Below are positions 1 to 7,156 of a stretch of 64,000 bases of DNA, one piece after another; position 1 is the first letter of the stretch, and every line of letters starts with the position of its first letter. The notes beneath the pieces were generated by a model. That model made no database searches and was not told the DNA's origin. It saw nothing but the letters and a program-made list of their open reading frames with translations. The DNA is from Robiginitomaculum sp. (GTDB lineage Bacteria; Pseudomonadota; Alphaproteobacteria; Caulobacterales; Maricaulaceae): positions 91,987 through 155,986 of the forward strand of contig NVVV01000063.1 of assembly GCA_002733495.1 (NCBI GenBank), written 5' to 3'. The position numbers were made by a program, and so were the translations under genes.

Positions 1-2
1 AG

Positions 3-122
3 GCCGACGGTTTGTTTGGGCCACAGACACATAGAAAAGTGAAACTATTTCAATCAATTAACGGATTGGTGGTTGACGGTGTCGCGGGTGCAATAACATT
101 AGCTAAGATGGGCATTAGCTAA
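3..122 (+). CDS. C-terminal end of a peptidoglycan-binding domain protein (partial)
   Basis: Only the last 39 codons are in the window; the frame is open to the left edge and ends at TAA 120-122. The residues DGLFGPQTHRKVKLFQ, followed by NGLVVDGVAG, match the repeat signature of PG_binding_1 domains (usual form DGIFGPKT..AVKAFQ..NGL.V.G..G). Such domains anchor phage endolysins or tail lysozymes to the cell wall. The holin about 2.8 kb downstream fits an endolysin, but a virion-associated hydrolase is equally possible because the catalytic part is missing. Confidence 0.7.
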   Translation, partial: ADGLFGPQTHRKVKLFQSINGLVVDGVAGAITLAKMGIS

Positions 123-129
123 ATAGTCT

Positions 130-137
130 TATAAATG
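130..137 (+). promoter_or_regulatory. candidate T4-type late promoter (TATAAATG)
   Basis: TATAAATG differs in one base from the T4 late consensus TATAAATA and lies just upstream of the ribosome binding site GAGGAG of the next gene, which looks like a virion protein. No -35 box is seen. Confidence 0.35.
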
Positions 138-148
138 AGGAGATAACA

Positions 149-1405
149 ATGAACCTATTAGAAACTATCAACAGTGTGGGTAGAGGCGAAGTTTTAGTCG
201 AAGTGAAAGTCGGCAAAAGTATGACAGTAAACAATCCAAAGGATGACCGTCATGGCCAATCTGGAAAAATTGTCAAGATTGCAAATTCGGCATATCTTTT
301 ACAATTCAAGGACGGCAAACGTGGATCATTTAATGCCGACGAGCTTGATGAGGGTGTTGTTATTCCAGAATCTAGAGACACGACTGATCAGTCCAATGCT
401 GAAGCCATTAAGATAATTTCGCAACTTATAGCTATGAGTCCTGGACCAGTTGGAGATTTCATAAAAAGTAACGGCATTAATCCATTAGCCCTAGTGACAG
501 CAATAAAAGGTAGAAAAAGCGTAAAGGCTAAAGATTTTAGTAATCTTGTTCAATCGTCCCTGTTTGGAGATAAAACGGATGCAAAACTTTTAAAATCTAT
601 AAAAGATGCCACAAGCAAAATATTTAACGTTAAAGAAGAAGTTGAAATCGTAGACGAGGCCAAGAAAGCTGACGTAACAGATAAAGAGGACGATGGCGAA
701 GGCCTTGATCCAGTAGCCTCAGGTGACAGTGACATCGATAATGATGGCGACTCCGATGAGTCTGATAACTTCCTGAAGAAGCGCCGTTCCGCGATCAGTA
801 AAGCTGTGGAGAAAGATCGTCCAGAAGCAGAGAAGATCAACAAGAAAAAAGACGAAGAAGACGACGACGAAGTGGTAAAAGAGGAAGTTGAACAGGTTGA
901 TGAGCGTAATGATTTGAACAAAGCCAAGAAAGATGCAGTCATTAAACGTCTAGGCAAGGATGGCGAGGTTCGAGGACCAACACGTAAGGGGCTTGATACT
1001 GTATCAAGAAATGCTAGCGATAAGAAAAAACTTAGAATAGGCGATAGAAATAGTGCTGATATTTATTCTAAACAAAGGGCAAAAGATAACAGCGTCATAG
1101 TCGCAAAAGGTAGACAACAAAATAGATTTGATCAGTCTAACAAAAAGCCTGGTAAATCATTTGCGGATATTCGCGCCCGTGCGAATAAAAAGGTTCGCAA
1201 TGAAGAAGTGATTAACGAGCGTAGGCCAATTATCAAATCTGAAGACCCACTTAAGGCCCGCAGACGCCAAGACAAAATCAACGTGCCCGATCCAAAAGAG
1301 AAAGCACAGCGCAGAGAAAAACGCTCGGCCATGACAGCTAATACTTCTACTGGAAGATCATTAGCTGATATACGTAATCGCGCAGACAAATTTAGTAGAA
1401 AATAA
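149..1405 (+). CDS. charged phage protein with EF-hand-like loop, probable virion or head-assembly protein
   Basis: 418 residues, very rich in K, E, D and R. The N-terminal 70 residues look folded. Residues about 193-206 form an acidic DxDxDNDGDxD loop like a dockerin or EF-hand calcium loop, followed by a KKRRSAISKA helix. The same loop-helix pattern occurs in uncharacterised proteins of T4-like cyanophages, by memory. The C-terminus carries two near copies of a motif of the form [KR]SxADIRxRAxK, near residues 345 and 402. A strong GAGGAG site precedes ATG. Its exact role (core, decoration or scaffold) is not shown by the sequence. Confidence 0.8.
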   Translation: MNLLETINSVGRGEVLVEVKVGKSMTVNNPKDDRHGQSGKIVKIANSAYLLQFKDGKRGSFNADELDEGVVIPESRDTTDQSNAEAIKIISQLIAMSPGPVGDFIKSNGINPLALVTAIKGRKSVKAKDFSNLVQSSLFGDKTDAKLLKSIKDATSKIFNVKEEVEIVDEAKKADVTDKEDDGEGLDPVASGDSDIDNDGDSDESDNFLKKRRSAISKAVEKDRPEAEKINKKKDEEDDDEVVKEEVEQVDERNDLNKAKKDAVIKRLGKDGEVRGPTRKGLDTVSRNASDKKKLRIGDRNSADIYSKQRAKDNSVIVAKGRQQNRFDQSNKKPGKSFADIRARANKKVRNEEVINERRPIIKSEDPLKARRRQDKINVPDPKEKAQRREKRSAMTANTSTGRSLADIRNRADKFSRK

Positions 1406-1416
1406 GGAGAATTAAA

Positions 1417-1992
1417 ATGAGCCTATGGGGAAAAACGGACGCAATAGCGGATGTACCAAAATCAGAAACACCTATCGTGGAGAACACACGAACAATTGAT
1501 GCATCAAATGTGAGTGTCGTGGTTCTTGCTACGGATAAAATCGTAGAAGTAGCTCACGGATTTGTCACAGGTGATATTGTGTTATATTCAACAGGCGGTG
1601 GAACAGCAATTACTCCTCTCGTGAATGGTAACTATTATTACGTTATTGCACTTAATGCGGACGAATTTCAATTGGCTGCAACGGATGCACTAGCAACGGC
1701 AGGCACACAAATTGTGCTTACAGTTGTAGGCGTCGGTGCTGCACATGTTTTTGAAAAGTCTACATACAACATGTTCTTTATAGATACAACAGAGGCGGCA
1801 GTAGCAAGTAACAACGCTAAAGGTATTAAAACGCCTGGTTGGAACAAGTACACAACCTATGTGGATTCGAACGGTAACACGCGTCATCGAGTGGAATCTA
1901 TGGTAGCGATGAAGGTCACAGCGGCCAGTGCAGGTGACCTTGGCGTCACAGGTGTCACAGCCATAGAAGATGAGACAGTAGCAGATTCCTAA
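1417..1992 (+). CDS. putative virion structural protein, beta-rich
   Basis: 191 residues with a strong AAGGAG site and its own terminator directly downstream, as expected for an abundant virion protein. The start MSLWGKTDA and the region GIKTPGWNKYTTYVDSNGNTRH resemble a protein family I recall from T4-like cyanophages annotated as virion structural. The middle part is Ala/Thr/Val rich with low charge, consistent with a beta-sheet structural protein. Function within the particle is inferred only. Confidence 0.7.
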   Translation: MSLWGKTDAIADVPKSETPIVENTRTIDASNVSVVVLATDKIVEVAHGFVTGDIVLYSTGGGTAITPLVNGNYYYVIALNADEFQLAATDALATAGTQIVLTVVGVGAAHVFEKSTYNMFFIDTTEAAVASNNAKGIKTPGWNKYTTYVDSNGNTRHRVESMVAMKVTAASAGDLGVTGVTAIEDETVADS

Positions 1993-1998
1993 TTAGTT

Positions 1999-2021
1999 CG
2001 GGGCGAAAGCCCCGTTCTTTT
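1999..2021 (+). terminator. rho-independent terminator
   Basis: Perfect stem CGGGGC / GCCCCG with GAAA tetraloop, then TTCTTTT. It closes the putative structural gene. Confidence 0.9.
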
Positions 2022-2040
2022 CATTTACAGTGAGTATATA

Positions 2041-2415
2041 ATGATCCTAAGTGAAGATACCTTCATGTTATTTGCAGCACACCATTACGATATGGACCGT
2101 GCAATTTCAACAGAAGAGTTTCAGGAGGACGCAAAGAGATTTCAATATCTAAAGCGTCTCTTTAGACGGTATGACAATGGAAAAGAATTAAAGCTAAGGC
2201 TTGTCTTAAATCATATTATCATTATATATAATTGTTTCGGTCCTGTTGCGACCGAAATGTTATTCATGAAGTTAGAAGGCTATCATAAATACTTGAAGCC
2301 GTTTGTGGTATATTTAAGTTATATGCCAGAGACAATAAAATATGATGATGTGATTGTTAGAAATAGTGATGTGTCTATGGATGAAAATATAATAACTGAA
2401 TTAAGGAAAATCTGA
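2041..2415 (+). CDS. conserved T4-like phage protein, function unknown
   Basis: 124 residues, start MILSEDTFMLFAAHHYDM. The pattern ETFMLFAA..YD...EEF.ED.KRF.YLKRLF is one I recall as widely conserved in T4-like phages, usually next to the following gene, as here. No catalytic motif or membrane segment is visible. The stop overlaps the next start by one base, so the two are translationally coupled. Confidence 0.75.
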   Translation: MILSEDTFMLFAAHHYDMDRAISTEEFQEDAKRFQYLKRLFRRYDNGKELKLRLVLNHIIIIYNCFGPVATEMLFMKLEGYHKYLKPFVVYLSYMPETIKYDDVIVRNSDVSMDENIITELRKI

Positions 2416-2921
2416 TGGACCTGTTTTTAGTGTTCTCTTTTATTAAACGACTTGTCTTACCGTTTATCGAATGGGAAGCATTTAAGCTTGGGATAATAGA
2501 TAAAGACGGCAAGATTCTAAAATCACGCAAACAGTTAAGAACACAGAAAGAACGTGCGGCATTTGGAACATTTGATCTTATGATTCTTAAGTTGAAGACG
2601 TTATTAGGTAAATTCCCAGGTGGCAGAACGCGTATTGCAAACTATGCGGCAGCTCTATGGCTAATCAAAGAGCAAAAGATCATAGAGGATCATGGCGAAG
2701 AGTTGACAGAGGATTATATTATAGAAGGTGTTAAGGGATATCTGAATATTTTAAACGAAAACACTGATCTTAAGTTTGAAATAATGCTACATGAAGAAGG
2801 TAGTGCAACATCTGTCGGTGGTGGACAGTTCGCGGGTCTAGAACCAGATGATCCTCCTGTTAATAAACGTGTAATGAAAAAGTTTAAAAAGAAGAATAAA
2901 ACCACACAAAAGGAAATATAA
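2415..2921 (+). CDS. conserved T4-like phage protein, function unknown
   Basis: 168 residues. The start MDLFLVFSFIKRLVLPFIEW with EAFKLGIID..GK.L..R and the segment GGRTRIANYAAALWLIKE are typical of a T4-like phage family of unknown function that pairs with the preceding gene. The C-terminus has a Gly-rich stretch and a Lys-rich tail. A structural or assembly role is only an inference from the late-gene neighbourhood. Confidence 0.75.
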   Translation: MDLFLVFSFIKRLVLPFIEWEAFKLGIIDKDGKILKSRKQLRTQKERAAFGTFDLMILKLKTLLGKFPGGRTRIANYAAALWLIKEQKIIEDHGEELTEDYIIEGVKGYLNILNENTDLKFEIMLHEEGSATSVGGGQFAGLEPDDPPVNKRVMKKFKKKNKTTQKEI

Positions 2922-2924
2922 GAT

Positions 2925-3422
2925 ATGTTTACTGCAGGTTTATTAGGCACATTAATTGGAGGCATAACGTCGATGCTTCCTGGTGTTTTGAATTTCTTCC
3001 TGCGCAAGGAGGAGCTAAAAAATGCTGCCACAATGGCTGAAATTGATATTAAGGTCATGGAACTCCGCGCGAAACAAGAGATGGACATTATTGATGTTAG
3101 AGCGGATGCTGCCGAGGGAGACTCTCTTCGACGCCATGATAGTAATCTGGACGGTAAAGGCTTCATTGGAGCACTTCGCGCCTCAGTTAGACCTATCATC
3201 ACTTATCTATTCTTTTTTCTTTTTGTAGCAGTCAAACTGATAGCAGTTTGGGCATTCGTTAACACATCAGGTAACGGAGACTGGTTGGCAGACTCTATTG
3301 CTTGGACAGACATCTATCCTATAATATGGGATGTAAACACACATGGCATCTTTGGTGCTATAATGGGGTTCTGGTTCGGCTCAAGAACTATAGAAAAGTT
3401 AAAAGGATATTATAAATCATGA
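2925..3422 (+). CDS. holin, three-TM gene-transfer-agent type
   Basis: 165 residues. An N-terminal hydrophobic segment (about 2-26), an amphipathic coiled region (27-70), then RASVRPIITYLFFFLFVAVKLIAVWAF and a C-terminal hydrophobic segment ending WFGSRTIEK. The R-P-x-x-x-Y start of the central segment and the GFWFGSR ending match the GTA_holin_3TM family. Holins open the inner membrane for lysis. It overlaps the next gene by four bases. Confidence 0.8.
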   Translation: MFTAGLLGTLIGGITSMLPGVLNFFLRKEELKNAATMAEIDIKVMELRAKQEMDIIDVRADAAEGDSLRRHDSNLDGKGFIGALRASVRPIITYLFFFLFVAVKLIAVWAFVNTSGNGDWLADSIAWTDIYPIIWDVNTHGIFGAIMGFWFGSRTIEKLKGYYKS

Positions 3423-3892
3423 CCGAAAATCCATCAAGTGGATCACTTGGCACAGACGTGGCAGTTTTGCGTACCCAAGTAGGACAAATCAAAACTTTGC
3501 TGACAAGTGTTGACGGTGCTATATTGAAAATGACTGAAATTAGTAATCAAACATCTAAGATTATAGCGGTGCACGAAAACAAACTAACAAATCATGGCGA
3601 AACAATCATGGACCTACAATCAAACTTCAGAAGTCTTGATAAAGCTGCCGAAGACAAGATAAGTTCCCTACATAAAAGGATCGCCGATATGAAAGAGGAA
3701 AATCATAAAGAGCGTGACATATATCATAGAGAGTTGATGCAAGCCATTGACGCCATGGGCAATAGAATTTCAAAAGATAAGATCGCAACAGATAGACGTT
3801 TATCAGTTCTTGAAAAATGGCGATGGTACTTGATGGGTATCGGCGCGGCAGTATTATTTTTAATCATAAATTTTAGTAAATTTCTACTTTAA
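3419..3892 (+). CDS. coiled-coil protein with C-terminal membrane anchor, probable lysis accessory protein
   Basis: 157 residues: a long predicted coiled coil (about 10-130) and one C-terminal TM segment (WYLMGIGAAVLFLIINFSKF). The plan resembles XhlA/hemolysin-like accessory lysis proteins and it overlaps the holin gene. A spanin-like role is possible but no lipobox is seen. Confidence 0.65.
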   Translation: MTENPSSGSLGTDVAVLRTQVGQIKTLLTSVDGAILKMTEISNQTSKIIAVHENKLTNHGETIMDLQSNFRSLDKAAEDKISSLHKRIADMKEENHKERDIYHRELMQAIDAMGNRISKDKIATDRRLSVLEKWRWYLMGIGAAVLFLIINFSKFLL

Positions 3893-3895
3893 TGA

Positions 3896-3923
3896 TTGAC
3901 AGTTTAGTCTCCAAGTGTATAAT
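3896..3923 (+). promoter_or_regulatory. sigma70-like early promoter
   Basis: TTGACA, 16-base spacer, TATAAT, about 40 bases before the primase start. It separates the late block from the DNA metabolism operon. Confidence 0.85.
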
Positions 3924-3961
3924 AGGTTATAACGCTTTTTCATATACATTATGGAGACTAA

Positions 3962-5002
3962 ATGAATCATGTAGACTTAAAGTTCTGTGGTATACTTTCT
4001 ACCCGCATAGACAGATTTGAGATTAAAGAACAATCTCCCTATAGAGCTAACATGCGTTGCCCCATATGTGGTGACTCCCAGAAGTCTACGGTAAAATGTC
4101 GTGGATGGATTCTAGACAGAAAGAATTCTGGCTGGTATTATTGTCATAATTGTGGCGCGTCAATGCCACTTGGTAAATTTATCAGAGAAATATCTCCTGC
4201 TTTAGCAGATGAGTATATAATTGATATCGCACTTGAGCGAAAATCATTCCGAAAACAGATAAAGTTATTGAAACCTGAGACGGCTCTAGATACACTGGTA
4301 CGTAAAAAGCCCAAGTTCATGAAGAAAGAAGGTCCTCTATCTAGGATCAAGAAAATTTCTACATTGAAAGAGACGCATCCAGCAAAGCAGTATGTGGTCA
4401 ATCGGCAGATACCAACCGACAAACATTTTCTATTGTATTATGCGCCCAAGTTTAACTCATGGGTCAATAGCATTTTGCCAGACAAACTCAATTCGAATTT
4501 CGATGAGCCAAGACTGATCACACCCTTTATTGATAGCAATGGCGAGATGTTTGGATTTGCTGGTAGATCATTTGATCCCAAGGCTATGCTAAGATATATC
4601 ACCATCATGATTGAGGACGATATGCCCAAGATTTTCGGGCTGAATACAATCGATTTTGCAAAGCCATATTTCGTAGTTGAAGGTCAGATCGATAGCCTAT
4701 TCTTATCTAATGCTCTCGCTATGGCAGGCGCAGAAGGTAACACCACAGCATTACAGAATGTCGAGAACGCCACGTTTGTGTTTGATAATGAGAACAGAAA
4801 CAAAGAGATCATTCAGCGCATGGAAAAGGTTATAAACAGAGGCAATAAGATTGTCATATGGCCACAGAAATTGCTTGACAATGATATCAATAACATGATA
4901 GTATCAGGTATAAGCTCAAAAGAAGTCGAGACGTTATTGGAAGACAATACGTACTCTGGACTTGATGCTAAATTAGCCCTATCATTATGGAAGAGATGTT
5001 GA
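3962..5002 (+). CDS. 61: DNA primase, T4 gp61 type
   Basis: 346 residues, close to the 342 of T4 gp61. A zinc ribbon is formed by CPIC (33-36) and CHNC (61-64). A TOPRIM-like catalytic region follows, with VVEGQIDSLF near residue 240 and acidic residues in the C-terminal half. It synthesises the RNA primers for lagging-strand replication together with the phage helicase. It is first in an operon driven by a near-perfect early promoter; the SD is GGAG six bases before ATG. Confidence 0.88.
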   Translation: MNHVDLKFCGILSTRIDRFEIKEQSPYRANMRCPICGDSQKSTVKCRGWILDRKNSGWYYCHNCGASMPLGKFIREISPALADEYIIDIALERKSFRKQIKLLKPETALDTLVRKKPKFMKKEGPLSRIKKISTLKETHPAKQYVVNRQIPTDKHFLLYYAPKFNSWVNSILPDKLNSNFDEPRLITPFIDSNGEMFGFAGRSFDPKAMLRYITIMIEDDMPKIFGLNTIDFAKPYFVVEGQIDSLFLSNALAMAGAEGNTTALQNVENATFVFDNENRNKEIIQRMEKVINRGNKIVIWPQKLLDNDINNMIVSGISSKEVETLLEDNTYSGLDAKLALSLWKRC

Positions 5003-5319
5003 TGAATGTGAAATGGAAAATGGGTATCAGTCAGTGTCCAGTTTGGAAACCAAGTGATCTACCTGAAATCTTAAAGCCCTTTTACGTATTGGTCCCGCCT
5101 GATGGAGTGATCAATGGCTCACCATCGCATCATTTGATGGGCTATTACTATCCCAGTAAAGAAGTTCTAGATAGTATATCCGAGACCTTCAACACATATA
5201 TGCATCTTCGTATGCCCTTTGGTCAAAAGAGTTATGTGTGGTCCTCTTATGGCGATGAACGTGATCCAGTAAGGTGCCACGCATATGATGCTATAGACCA
5301 CTTCCATTGTGACCTATGA
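5002..5319 (+). CDS. small protein of unknown function
   Basis: 105 residues from ATG 5002, chosen because GGAAGAG lies seven bases upstream and the start overlaps the primase stop. An in-frame start 15 bases earlier is possible. No motif recognised; it is Pro, Tyr and His rich. It overlaps the methyltransferase start by four bases. Confidence 0.65.
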   Translation: MNVKWKMGISQCPVWKPSDLPEILKPFYVLVPPDGVINGSPSHHLMGYYYPSKEVLDSISETFNTYMHLRMPFGQKSYVWSSYGDERDPVRCHAYDAIDHFHCDL

Positions 5320-5993
5320 TATTACACACTAATTATCTTACCGCTATAACCATGATGAACGATAAATCAGTAGACTTGGTTATGACTGATCCACCATATA
5401 AAGTGATATCTGGCGGCAACAAATCACCGGGGAGACCTGTAGGCATTCTGTCTGAGAATGACGGCAAGATATTTGAGCATAACGATGTGGATATGGAAGT
5501 AGCATTCAAAGAAATGTATCGCGTCCTTAAAGACGATGCTCATATCTATATCATGACCAACTTCCTCAATATGCGGAAGTTCTGTGATCTCATGGAGAAA
5601 GCTGGCTTCAAGATACACAATCTTCTCGTTTGGGAAAAGAATAACTGTACGCCTAACAGATGGTACATGAAAAATTGTGAATACACCATCTTCGCCCGAA
5701 AGGGTAAAGCAAAGACAATCAATTTGCCTGGGTCCAAGACTGTTCACCAATTCGACAATATTATTGGAAACAAAAATCATCCAACTGAAAAGCCAGTAGA
5801 GTTGATCAAGTTCTATATTGAGAATTCCACAAATGAAGGTGACATAGTTCTTGATCCATTTATGGGTGGAGGATCATGCGCGGTCGCGTGTAGAGATACA
5901 AAAAGAGAATTCATTGGCTTTGAAATTGATCCAAAACATTTCAACACGACCAAAGAACGATTAGAAATGAAAACATTGGAGAATTTATTATGA
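5316..5993 (+). CDS. DNA adenine/cytosine-N4 methyltransferase (N6_N4_Mtase family)
   Basis: 225 residues. The catalytic motif DPPY (residues 25-28) comes first and the AdoMet-binding motif DPFMGGGS (about 179-186) comes near the end, the order of beta-class amino-MTases. It would methylate phage DNA at A-N6 or C-N4 and so help avoid host restriction. No endonuclease partner is adjacent, so it is an orphan modification enzyme. Target site cannot be read from the sequence. Confidence 0.88.
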   Translation: MILHTNYLTAITMMNDKSVDLVMTDPPYKVISGGNKSPGRPVGILSENDGKIFEHNDVDMEVAFKEMYRVLKDDAHIYIMTNFLNMRKFCDLMEKAGFKIHNLLVWEKNNCTPNRWYMKNCEYTIFARKGKAKTINLPGSKTVHQFDNIIGNKNHPTEKPVELIKFYIENSTNEGDIVLDPFMGGGSCAVACRDTKREFIGFEIDPKHFNTTKERLEMKTLENLL

Positions 5994-6274
5994 TAGAAAT
6001 ACTAGAAACAAATTCCGTCAGGGTTAGTGCGATAGCGAAGGCATTATGTCTTACGGCTGGTCAAGACCCGACAGACTTTGGGGATTATTCTGATCTACGC
6101 CGTGGTAAACAGCGTTGGGAATATTTCATAGACGATGCCAAAGAGGATTACAGAAAAGAACTTATTGAAATGGTAATCAAAGAGGTCGAAGGCGTTCTAA
6201 CCGAAGTCGGCGAAGAAAGTAATATCAGTGATATTGTGAAAACAACTATCAGTGTTTTAGAGGGAAGAAAATGA
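5990..6274 (+). CDS. small protein of unknown function
   Basis: 94 residues, acidic and helical by composition, starting with an SD GGAG. It overlaps the genes on both sides by four bases, in a nucleotide-metabolism operon. No recognised domain. Confidence 0.7.
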   Translation: MIEILETNSVRVSAIAKALCLTAGQDPTDFGDYSDLRRGKQRWEYFIDDAKEDYRKELIEMVIKEVEGVLTEVGEESNISDIVKTTISVLEGRK

Positions 6275-7131
6275 AACAGTATTTAGACAGTCTTAATGAA
6301 ATTATTGCAAACGGAACTGACAGATCGAACAGAACTGGTGTTGACACACGAGCCATATTTGGTTATCAAATGCGTTTCAATCTACAAGACGGTTTCCCTG
6401 CCGTGACCACAAAGAAACTTGCATGGAAAGCCGTTGTCGGCGAGTTGCTATGGTTTCTTGAAGGATCAACAGACGAACGGCGTCTTGCAGAACTTACATA
6501 CGACACTTGGCGGCACAGATTAAAAGATAAGAAAACCATCTGGACAGCTAATGCCGAAGATTATGGCATGAAAAATATGCTCTACCGCAATTGGGATTCA
6601 ATGCAGTTGGGTCCTGTCTACGGCAAGCAATGGCGAGACTTCGGTGGATTCGATCAGATTGCATATGTGGCAGATCAGATCAAGAATAATCCCGAGTCCC
6701 GTCGTATTATTATGTCCTCATGGAACCCACCAGAGATTAGCCAAATGGCTCTGCCTCCTTGTCATATCATGGCGCAATTCAATGTACATGATGGCATGCT
6801 AGATTGCATGATGACCCAACGAAGTGCCGATATGTTTCTTGGTGTGCCGTTCAACATTGCATCTTATGCTCTCTTGACTCACATCTTGGCCGACTATGCG
6901 GGACTTGCCGTTGGTGAATTCGTCATGTCTTTAGGCGATGCCCACATCTATCATACCCATTTTGCGGCAGTTAACGAGCAGCTAAATAGAAAGCCAGCAG
7001 TTCTACCAACATTAGAACTTCCGAACATCACATCACTAGACAAAAATAAAATACTTGAATACTCCGTTAGCGATTTCACACTAGAAAACTATAAACCGAT
7101 GAGTAGTATTTCAGCACCAATGGCTGTCTAA
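6271..7131 (+). CDS. thyA: thymidylate synthase (ThyA type)
   Basis: 286 residues, close to the usual 264-290. Folate-dependent dUMP to dTMP conversion. Seen: N-terminal RTGVDT and GYQMRFNL, the catalytic Cys164 in ALPPCH, QRSADMFLGVPFNIASYALL, and the dUMP-binding DAHIYHTH. A GAGGGA site precedes ATG. It sits between a DNA methyltransferase and the class II RNR, forming a dNTP-supply operon. Confidence 0.95.
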   Translation: MKQYLDSLNEIIANGTDRSNRTGVDTRAIFGYQMRFNLQDGFPAVTTKKLAWKAVVGELLWFLEGSTDERRLAELTYDTWRHRLKDKKTIWTANAEDYGMKNMLYRNWDSMQLGPVYGKQWRDFGGFDQIAYVADQIKNNPESRRIIMSSWNPPEISQMALPPCHIMAQFNVHDGMLDCMMTQRSADMFLGVPFNIASYALLTHILADYAGLAVGEFVMSLGDAHIYHTHFAAVNEQLNRKPAVLPTLELPNITSLDKNKILEYSVSDFTLENYKPMSSISAPMAV

Positions 7132-7156
7132 TTAACCCAAGGACTATTACACAATA

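Noticed and set aside
550..957. Antisense open frame of 135 codons
   Set aside because: Ser/Leu-rich shadow of the Lys/Glu-rich gene on the plus strand, without a start signal.
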